This document shows, in pieces, positions 31,660 through 37,674 of a DNA stretch of 37,674 nucleotides. The notes beneath the pieces are model-generated. The model worked only from the letters and a program-made list of their open reading frames with translations, was not told the DNA's origin and did no database searches. Source of the DNA: Murimonas intestini (GTDB taxonomy: Bacteria; Bacillota; Clostridia; Lachnospirales; Lachnospiraceae); the NCBI GenBank assembly GCA_003148945.1, contig QGGY01000010.1, positions 159,434 through 197,107 on the forward strand, given 5' to 3'. The position numbers and the translations under genes were made by a program. How positions within the stretch are numbered: the stretch's first letter is position 1; each line of letters begins with the position of its first letter.

Positions 31660-33487
31660 TGCAGGAAGAGGAAAGATCCCACGGTTCAGGGACTGGTCTA
31701 TCAGAAAGAAATTTATGATGAGCTGTCTGCCGGTCATGGTGATTTTGGTGGCGGCAATTCTTATTATATCATATCAGATGCTGTACAACTCCAACATAAC
31801 AAAGACAGAGGAGATAGCCAGGGACGAATGTGAGATGATAGGCATCCGTCTGGAATCAATGAGAGAAAATGTGGATACCTGTTCCAATATGCTGGCCCAG
31901 AATATCAACAGAGTATACTCAGATGTAAATGTGGAAAATGTAGACCAGATTGCTTTTATAGATATCAAAAATGATATTTACACGGCCCTGGATTATGCGC
32001 TGCGCTGCTTTCCCGATGTGAGTTCTCTTGTGTTTATTGATAAGAAGGCAAATATGTCAAGTGCCGGCACCAGGGGGACTCTGGATTATGAAGAGCTGCG
32101 GGCGGACTATCTGGATCAGATCCCGGATAAAGGAATGGCGGTTACCATGCAGTTCCCTATGGGAGACGGGAGCTGTTTTTTGGCAGATTCCCCCACGCTG
32201 ACCTTCGGAAAGCGGATCATCAGCATGAGTAACGGTAAAATACTGGGCTATATCCTTATCAATATTTCTGAGGAAAGGCTTTCTTCCGTATTTCCTGAGC
32301 AGGAAGAAGAAGTGGTTGCCAGGGACTATTTTCTTGTGGATGGGGAAGGGATAGTGAATGTCTCCAGGCAGAAGGAACGTCTCCTGAAGAAAGTGGATAA
32401 TGAAGAGATCATGGCATTCTTAGCAAAAGGTGCGGAGGGGAATGGCGCACAGAGCGGCGGTGCGGCAGGCAGTATTGTGACGGACAGCGGGAAACTGACG
32501 GTAAATGGAGAAAAAGCGCTTGTCCTGAAGGAAGCGATACCGGGTTTTGGCTTTACACTTGTCAGTTCCATATCTATCTTTGATCTGACAAGGGATATCA
32601 GGGCCACAGCCCAGGTGATCTTTATACTGGGGGCGGCCGGCATTGTCCTGGCGCTGTATCTGACTGTGATTCTTTCAAAAAGAATCTCAAAACCTGTGCA
32701 GGAGCTGACTATTGCAGCTGAGAAGCTGCAGAACGGGGATTTCAGTGTCCGCTGTCCGGCAGTATCAGAGGAGGAGGTGGGGGTTCTGGCCAGAACCTTC
32801 AATGTCATGGCTTACAAGGTAGACTGCCTTTTAAAGGAGGTAGAGACGGAGCAGCGCCGGAAAAGGGAATATGAGCTGGCCCTGATACAGGCTCAGGTGA
32901 AACCACATTTTCTGTATAATACACTGGACCTTATTTATGTATTCTGTCAGAGCGGTATGTCAAAAGAAGGCGCCAGAATGACAAAATACCTGGCAGATTT
33001 CTACAGGGTCAGCCTGAGCAGCGGCAGGGAGATCGTGACTGTGCAGGAGGAAATAAAAAATGTGGAAGGGTATCTTTCCATTCAGAGAGAGCGTTACTGT
33101 GACCTCATGGATTTCTCAGTTGAATGTGAACAGGAGATCAGGGCTTATCCGATAGTAAAAATGACTCTGCAGCCGCTGGTGGAAAATGCGATCTACCATG
33201 GCCTGAAGGAGCAGCAGAAGCCCGGAACTGTCCGGGTGAGAGGATACCAGGAAGGAAATATGCTGGTATTTATGGTAGAAGATGACGGTGCAGGGATGAC
33301 GAAGGAGCGTTTGGAGGAAGTTCTTTCCCGGGAGGAAGCAAAGAATCATTTTGGCCTGAGAAGTGTTATAGAGAGGATCAGCCTCTATTATGGAAAATCA
33401 GGCTCTGTGGAAGTAGAAAGCAGGCCTGGCAGGGGGACAAGGGTGACTGTGCGGGTGCCGCAGAAAATGGAGGAGAAGCCATGCTGA
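31646..33487 (+). CDS. YesM-family sensor histidine kinase (second)
   Basis: A 613-residue membrane kinase: TM1 about 24-46, extracellular sensor about 47-318, TM2 about 320-345, HAMP about 346-400, phospho-acceptor His421 in QVKPHFLYNT, N box LVENAIYHGLKE, G1 box VEDDGAGM and a glycine-rich GRGTRVTV ending. The start overlaps the LysR stop by 14 bases and the ribosome site GGGGGAAAAG lies inside the LysR gene. The sensor domain shows little visible likeness to that of the first kinase. No sugar transporter is attached, so the signal and target genes must lie elsewhere or beyond the window. Confidence 0.9.
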   Translation: MGKGDAGRGKIPRFRDWSIRKKFMMSCLPVMVILVAAILIISYQMLYNSNITKTEEIARDECEMIGIRLESMRENVDTCSNMLAQNINRVYSDVNVENVDQIAFIDIKNDIYTALDYALRCFPDVSSLVFIDKKANMSSAGTRGTLDYEELRADYLDQIPDKGMAVTMQFPMGDGSCFLADSPTLTFGKRIISMSNGKILGYILINISEERLSSVFPEQEEEVVARDYFLVDGEGIVNVSRQKERLLKKVDNEEIMAFLAKGAEGNGAQSGGAAGSIVTDSGKLTVNGEKALVLKEAIPGFGFTLVSSISIFDLTRDIRATAQVIFILGAAGIVLALYLTVILSKRISKPVQELTIAAEKLQNGDFSVRCPAVSEEEVGVLARTFNVMAYKVDCLLKEVETEQRRKREYELALIQAQVKPHFLYNTLDLIYVFCQSGMSKEGARMTKYLADFYRVSLSSGREIVTVQEEIKNVEGYLSIQRERYCDLMDFSVECEQEIRAYPIVKMTLQPLVENAIYHGLKEQQKPGTVRVRGYQEGNMLVFMVEDDGAGMTKERLEEVLSREEAKNHFGLRSVIERISLYYGKSGSVEVESRPGRGTRVTVRVPQKMEEKPC

Positions 33488-35067
33488 ATGTGTTAATAGC
33501 AGATGATGAGATGCATTTTAGAAACTATATGAATTGGGTCCTGGACTGGGAGAGCCTGGGAATGAGGATCTGTGCATCCTGCAAAAATGGAGAGGAAGTT
33601 TTAAAAGCTGTGCAGGAGGAGCATGTACATATTGCCCTTCTGGATATTAATATGCCGGGGATGGACGGGCTGACACTGGCAGAGAGGCTGAAGCAGGAAG
33701 ATCAGGAGCTGCTTGTCGTATTTGTGACGGGATATTCGGAATTTGAATATGCCAGAAGAGCTGTGAAGATGGGGGCGGATGAATATATACTCAAGCCCTT
33801 TTCACCAGAAGAGCTTATGGAAGTGATGGGAAAGCTCCGACTCAAGCTTTTGAAGCGCCAGGAGGAGGACGAGCAGAAGAAGATTGATCATGCCATAGTC
33901 AGGGATGAGCTTTTAAAGCGGCTGATCCGGCTTGAAACGGGAGAGAGCCAGGGTGAGCTGTCGGGCATGCTTGAAAACCTGGGGGTATGTTTTCCAGGCA
34001 ATTCTTTTCTTGTAAGCGTGATGGAGATCGATAATATATATCAGATGAGAAAAAATCAGGAGGATATCTCCCTGCACAAATTCTGCATAAAGAATATGGC
34101 GGAGGAGGTGCTGGAAGGAAAGGGCAGAGCGCATCTTATCTTTTCAGAATATGAGGACAGGATGGTCTCCATTTTTAATTATGATGAAGGATTTCCGCTG
34201 GAAGAGGAGGTGTTTCCGGCCTGGGAGAAGCTTCTGGTCCTGCTGGAAGAATTCTTTTCTTTTACAGTCACCATCGGGATGGGATGCACGAAAAAGGGCG
34301 GCGGACAGATTGCGCAGGCATACCAGGATGCAAGAAAAGCCCTTGGGGAGAAGTTTCTTCTGGGAACAGGGCGCAGTATCCTTTATGATAAAGAGAGAGG
34401 AAAGAGGACGTCAGCGGACTATTACAGGGCGGAATTAAATGACAGGCTGCTCCATGCACTCAGAAAACAGGATAAAGCAGAGGTCTGCACTGTCCTTGGG
34501 GAGATGGCGGCCACTGTCAAGGAAAGGCATCTGGCCCAGGATTACGCCTGCATGGCTATGAGCGGCATGATGTCTATCTGCCTGTCATATATCCTGGAAA
34601 TGAACGGAAATATAGAAGAAATCTATGGAAAGGGTTTCCAGCCTTATACTAACCTGTATAACCAGCCGTCTCTGGATGAAGGGATAGCCTTTTTAAAAGA
34701 AAGCTTGGAAAAGGCGATGGATGCATTTAAAAATACATATTCCAGGAGGGGGATAGAGATCTCCGGACAGGTGGAAGAATATATACAGGAGCATTTTTCA
34801 GATCCGGAGCTGACTGTGGAGGATGTAGCCGCGGGGGTCTATCTGGACAGCAGTTATATCCGGAGGGTCGTATCCCGCCAGCTGGGGTGCACTGTATCAG
34901 ATCTCATCTTAAGGGTACGCATGAATGAGGCCAAAAAGCTGTTAGATAAAGGAGATGTGACAGTATCTCAGGCAGCTGAGCTTGTAGGGTTCGGGGAACC
35001 GGGGTATTTCAGCAAATGCTTCAAAAAGAGTTTCGGAGTCTCGCCCAAGGCTTATCGGGAAAAATGA
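33481..35067 (+). CDS. YesN-like response regulator, AraC-type output (second)
   Basis: A 528-residue regulator. The receiver domain starts MLNVLIADDE, with Asp55 in ALLDINMPGMDG and the conserved Lys in YILKPFSPEEL. A helical middle region (about 130-420) contains stretches resembling degenerate GGDEF-like partner domains seen in such regulators (QAYQDARKALGEKF). The C-terminal AraC domain runs from about residue 430 (LTVEDVAAGVYLDSSYI to SPKAYREK). It overlaps the kinase gene by seven bases, so the pair is coupled. Confidence 0.9.
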   Translation: MLNVLIADDEMHFRNYMNWVLDWESLGMRICASCKNGEEVLKAVQEEHVHIALLDINMPGMDGLTLAERLKQEDQELLVVFVTGYSEFEYARRAVKMGADEYILKPFSPEELMEVMGKLRLKLLKRQEEDEQKKIDHAIVRDELLKRLIRLETGESQGELSGMLENLGVCFPGNSFLVSVMEIDNIYQMRKNQEDISLHKFCIKNMAEEVLEGKGRAHLIFSEYEDRMVSIFNYDEGFPLEEEVFPAWEKLLVLLEEFFSFTVTIGMGCTKKGGGQIAQAYQDARKALGEKFLLGTGRSILYDKERGKRTSADYYRAELNDRLLHALRKQDKAEVCTVLGEMAATVKERHLAQDYACMAMSGMMSICLSYILEMNGNIEEIYGKGFQPYTNLYNQPSLDEGIAFLKESLEKAMDAFKNTYSRRGIEISGQVEEYIQEHFSDPELTVEDVAAGVYLDSSYIRRVVSRQLGCTVSDLILRVRMNEAKKLLDKGDVTVSQAAELVGFGEPGYFSKCFKKSFGVSPKAYREK

Positions 35068-35190
35068 ATTTCTATCTTTCTGTGGTGGATGCCCAGCTCA
35101 AATCTGAGTCAGATAATCCATCTATAGGACTAATTCTATGCAGGAAATACCTGGATAATGTAGAATAAAAATTATAGAAACCGTCTGCAA
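35068..35190. other. spacer after the second two-component system
   Basis: No gene, promoter or clear terminator is visible here. It separates the regulator gene from the first copy of the structured repeat. Confidence 0.5.
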
Positions 35191-35567
35191 AATTCCTGTT
35201 TAATGGAGTAACAGGACGCTTTGCGCGGAAGGAAGTGAGCCGTCAGGAAGGGGAGCGGTGGGGTTCGTTGTTCTGTCCGACCGCTGCGGAGTGAAAATCT
35301 AAGGCTCCGTGCCCCGCTCGAACCGCAAAAAGCGGCCGGAAACTCGGTGCGTTTGCCGATGCAACCGCCCCTCAGACAGCTCCGGCCTCGAGTGCAAGCA
35401 CTCGTTTTTGCTGACCGCGGAACACGGAGCCTAAGATTTTCATCTTCCTCACTATAGTCCGCCACAACGAACCCCACCGTTCCCCTTCCTGACGGCGCCA
35501 AGTTTACCGGCACAAAGCTGGCTGTTATAAACAGGCTTGGGTTGGGGCGGAAAACTACTATGTATAC
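35191..35567 (+). repeat. large structured repeat, copy A
   Basis: A GC-rich 377-base element nearly the same length as copy B and sharing its ends (AATT-CTGTTTA...GGAGTAACAGGACGCTTTG, and ACCGGCACAAAGCTGGCTG... to CTACTATGTA). The outer stem is 32 bases long: 35239-35270 pairs with 35465-35496, 31 Watson-Crick pairs and one wobble. A second stem (35293-35311 with 35423-35441) has one mismatch in 19. Inside are CGAGTGCAAGCACTCG (35389-35404) and a conserved AACCGCAAAAAGCGGCCGG core. Frames that cross it are by-products of high GC. The relation to copy B suggests selection for structure, as RNA or as folded DNA. Confidence 0.8.
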
Positions 35568-35571
35568 ATAT

Positions 35572-35704
35572 GGAACCTTAGATTTTCAGGACGCAGCGGT
35601 TCGGACAGAACCCCGAAACCACACACCCGCCGCCCGCCCCTCCCACTGATTCACTGCCTACAATGCAAAGCGTCCCCACGCCTCTAATCAGCTAAACAGC
35701 AATT
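35572..35704 (-). repeat. truncated inverted copy C of the structured repeat
   Basis: Read on the minus strand it starts AATTGCTGTTTA, has GGACGCTTTGC, GGTTCTGTCCGAACCGCTGCG and CCTGAAAATCTAAGG in the same order as copies A and B, then stops. It is the 5' third of the element, inverted against copy A's end, with a GTATAC at the joint. It lies between copy A and the end of the Rpn gene. Confidence 0.7.
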
Positions 35705-35718
35705 TCCTTCAAAATCAT

Positions 35719-36648
35719 TTATAATCCAAATTCTTTAAACAGCTTCTCCTGCCATTCTCTGTCACTTGCCGCCCTGACAATATCTTCGGTTCTGCTTTGA
35801 CTGGCAAGAAGCCTGATTAAATGGTTCACCCGCTCTAAAGTATACGCTTCGCCCTCTTTTCTGCCCTCTTCCCTGCTTTCTTCCTTTATCTGTCTCATAT
35901 GTTTCTCTTCATCATATTCAAAAATACTCACATTCTTTGCCTCCGTTCGGTTATTTCTCAGAAACTCTGCCAAAATATCATCCTCGATACATTCTGTGAT
36001 CGCCTTCTCCACAGCATCTTCAAGCGGCATTGATTTTGTATATTCTCTTACCTTATCCACATAAATGCTGTAATCCTTCAGCGTTTTGCATTTGCTCATC
36101 AGCCTTTCATTATGGCCTCTGTTTATGTTCAGCATTACTGCTTTTAATTCCAAAGATATTTCTCTGTCCTGCACTTCATAAACATCTGAAAGCTTAATAA
36201 TCTGACGGTCCGGCTGTTCTGACAGTCCATTATAAAAGATCACAAACCCGGGCGCCGGCAGTTTGACCGGCCTGCTCCCATACAAGTTCCTGTCTTTTGT
36301 CATATTGGAATACAGGTTTGCTGTATACATCAGAAATCTCAGAGGAAGATTTGGATTGTAGGTGGACTGGTGTTCATAGAGTGCCAGCCTTGAGTCAATT
36401 ATAAATGACAGATCATTACGCATAGACATATAGATAGCGTTTTCCAGCGTATTAACTTCAAGCTCCTCCGGGTTTTCGTAACTGGTTCCATTCACAGCAT
36501 TATACAGCTCTAAAAGTTTTCTTTTGCTGCTGAATATCATTTCAAACAGCCGTGATTTGTAAATGCGGTTAATCCCCCCTTTTCCTTTCCCTTTTTCCTT
36601 ATCTGCATAATACTGCAGATTCCCTGTCACGTTACTTTGCTTTTCCAT
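35719..36648 (-). CDS. Rpn/PDDEXK-family nuclease (recombination-promoting nuclease / transposase-like)
   Basis: A 309-residue protein, ATG 36648 with AAGGAGG. N-terminal residues 1-30 are basic. The nuclease core shows FEMIFSSKRKLLELYNAV, then Asp85 and Glu92-x-Gln94 in IIDSRLALYEHQST, the D...ExQ form of the PD-(D/E)XK fold used by Rpn proteins. It is followed by LPLRFLMYTANLY and the SRPVKLPAPGFVIFYNGL segment common in this group. The C-terminus has the family's charged repeat (EESREEGRKEGEAYTLERV). Rpn enzymes cut DNA and raise recombination. Members are often annotated as transposases, though mobility is unproven. The gene is bracketed by copies of a large structured repeat, which suggests a functional or mobile link. 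Confidence 0.82.
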   Translation of the reverse strand: MEKQSNVTGNLQYYADKEKGKGKGGINRIYKSRLFEMIFSSKRKLLELYNAVNGTSYENPEELEVNTLENAIYMSMRNDLSFIIDSRLALYEHQSTYNPNLPLRFLMYTANLYSNMTKDRNLYGSRPVKLPAPGFVIFYNGLSEQPDRQIIKLSDVYEVQDREISLELKAVMLNINRGHNERLMSKCKTLKDYSIYVDKVREYTKSMPLEDAVEKAITECIEDDILAEFLRNNRTEAKNVSIFEYDEEKHMRQIKEESREEGRKEGEAYTLERVNHLIRLLASQSRTEDIVRAASDREWQEKLFKEFGL

Positions 36649-36890
36649 AGTGTAAGCCTCCTTTTAAATGTGGCAGGCGGCCCATGGAGAAGCATCTGCG
36701 TCTTCATCACGGAACCCTCCTGCTTGTTGAATTGGGATTTAAGCATTGAGATTTCCTTTTGATGCCAGACGGCAGAAATGATATCAGATACGGCAAAGCC
36801 TGTTTGAAAAAAGCCCTAAGCCGCAGGATAGAAATGGAACTAAATGCTTTACTGATATTTTAACACAGGTGGGGGGAGTGTGCCAGAGAA
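36649..36890. other. leader region of the Rpn gene
   Basis: Beyond the ribosome site (minus AAGGAGG, 36656-36662) I see no gene and no strong promoter. The sequence is of average composition and ends at copy B of the repeat. Confidence 0.5.
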
Positions 36891-37282
36891 AATTACTGTT
36901 TAGGGGAGTAACAGGACGCTTTGTGTTGATGAGTAGTGAGCCGTCAGACAGGGCTGGGAAGGGATTCAGGGTTCTGTCCGAACCGCTGCGTCCTGAAACT
37001 TGATGTTAGAATCTCTAAGGCTGCGTGAAACGCTAGAACCGCAAAAAGCGGCCGGAAACTCGGTGCGTTTGTCGATACAAACGCCCCTCAGACAGCTCCG
37101 GCCTCGAGCGCAAGCGCTCGTTTTTGCTGACCGCGTTCCCCGCAGCCTAAGAGTTTCATGTCCTCACTATAGTCCGCCACCCTGAATCCCTTCCCTGCCC
37201 TGCCTGACAGCTTCAAGTTTACCGGCACAAAGCTGGCTGTTATAAACAAGCTTGGGTTGGGGTGAAAGACTACTATGTACAC
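36891..37282 (+). repeat. large structured repeat, copy B
   Basis: A 392-base copy in the same orientation as copy A. The outer stem pairs 36943-36971 with 37180-37208 (27 of 29). Its arm sequence differs greatly from that of copy A but is still complementary. The inner stem GGCTGCG / CGCAGCC replaces copy A's GGCTCCG / CGGAGCC. The small hairpin CGAGCGCAAGCGCTCG (37105-37120) replaces CGAGTGCAAGCACTCG. Loop and junction sequences (AACCGCAAAAAGCGGCCGGAAACTCGGTGCG, CCCCTCAGACAGCTCCGGCC, CACTATAGTCCGCCAC) are conserved. This is clear covariation. Confidence 0.8.
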
Positions 37283-37544
37283 GAAAAAGTATAATTGAGA
37301 TCTTTTCTATGGAATGTCCAGTTTCAAAACCAGATACTCTCAAAATATAGTTCAATCCAGCTGTTGTAAGACCAATCTGGCGTTTACCAGCTATCAATTT
37401 AAAGTAATAACTTACTCAATGCTGGTCCAAAACAGAATATCTTATATATTTTAAATACAGACAATAATTGCTTCCACTATGTTCCGGGAAACCAACAAGG
37501 TAGTGGCCTCACCCATCCCTCAACCTCATTACGGGAGCCAGTGG
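37283..37544. other. non-coding spacer between repeat copy B and the IS
   Basis: An AT-rich stretch with no credible gene. A minus-strand frame ending in RQIGLTTAGLNYILRVSGFE might be the relic of a lost gene but is too short to assign. No promoter or terminator is evident. Confidence 0.35.
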
Positions 37545-37674
37545 TGTTAGAATATAAATAGTACAAGTCAAAATGAGAATTTCTCATTAGAAAAATCATG
37601 GTACAATATAGGTACCTCACTGAAGGAGAATCTCATTATGACAAAACACTATGACAAACAATTTAAACTGGATG
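37545..37674 (+). mobile_element. IS3-family insertion sequence, left end, cut by the window
   Basis: The element appears to begin near the TGTTAGAA at 37545, followed by the terminal-type sequence CAAGTCAAAATGAGAA and a perfect 8-bp hairpin AATGAGAA-T-TTCTCATT (37573-37589 region), then a GGAGAA ribosome site and the transposase start. The exact end and the target duplication cannot be fixed without the right end. Confidence 0.55.
37638..37674 (+). CDS. IS3-family transposase OrfA, N-terminal fragment (runs off window)
   Basis: The first 12 codons read MTKHYDKQFKLD, the usual start of OrfA helix-turn-helix proteins in IS3-group elements of Lachnospiraceae. OrfA normally fuses to an integrase-like OrfB by -1 frameshifting. 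AAGGAGAA lies eight bases upstream of the ATG. Only the beginning is present. Confidence 0.7.
   Translation, partial: MTKHYDKQFKLD

Noticed and set aside
35449-35465. CACTATAGTCCGCC in the repeats, similar to the 3' P7 strand of group I introns
   Set aside because: No matching GACTA-type 5' strand, P3, P4 or guide sequence is found in the element. The resemblance is short and partly self-palindromic.
35172-35513. Minus-strand 113-codon frame across repeat copy A, and similar frames in copy B (37000-37397)
   Set aside because: They follow stem arms of a structured GC-rich repeat, are not shared between copies as protein, and have Arg/Ser/Pro-rich composition typical of non-coding GC-rich sequence.
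1-37674. CRISPR array, tRNA or rRNA genes
   Set aside because: No regularly spaced short repeats, no cloverleaf with a TTCGA-type arm in a suitable context and no rRNA-like sequence were seen on either strand.

Overview
The window looks like a chromosomal piece of a gut Lachnospiraceae-type Firmicute (inference). The support is two YesM/YesN-type two-component systems, an LplABC-style sugar transporter, strong GGAGG-type ribosome sites with several TTG starts, sigma-A-like promoters, an Rpn-family nuclease and the start of an IS3-family element. No rRNA, tRNA or CRISPR array is visible.

Left third (1-13075): a phage-tail-like cluster, read almost entirely on the minus strand. It starts at the right with a large single-subunit RNA polymerase of the QDE-1/YonO type (catalytic motif DFDSD). 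The promoter of this gene carries a perfect LexA/SOS-type palindrome between its -35 and -10. To the left follow small structural genes, a probable tail/structural protein, a collar/tail-fibre gene and a tape-measure-like gene. The tape-measure gene is split by a 919-nt group I intron (1631-2549, minus) for which helices P1, P2, P3, P5, P7, P8, P9 and P10 can be drawn. The predicted splice joins two in-frame exons. The intron carries a plus-strand zinc-ribbon gene instead of a homing endonuclease. Downstream the same tape-measure gene has a +1 frame break. A second plus-strand gene, a 305-aa membrane protein with its own promoter, is also inserted in the tail cluster. No capsid, terminase, integrase or lysis gene is seen, so this is a prophage edge, a decayed prophage or a tail-only particle locus.

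Middle (13190-19353): a vestige of a secreted-protein gene, a type IV AbiEi/AbiEii toxin-antitoxin operon with two inverted-repeat operators, and a MarR-ABC-ABC operon encoding a heterodimeric exporter with one degenerate ATP site.

Right-centre (19485-35067): a YesM-like kinase and YesN-like regulator, then a lipoprotein solute-binding protein, two permeases and a GH78 alpha-L-rhamnosidase, which together form a rhamnoside uptake and cleavage locus. After a bidirectional terminator come a split chromate transporter (two half-size ChrA genes), a divergent LysR regulator, and a second YesM/YesN pair whose kinase start overlaps the LysR end.

Right end (35191-37674): an Rpn/PDDEXK-family gene is bracketed by copies of a roughly 380-bp GC-rich element. 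The long stems of this element differ in sequence between copies but stay base-paired, which is the signature of a conserved structure. The window closes inside an IS3-family transposase gene.
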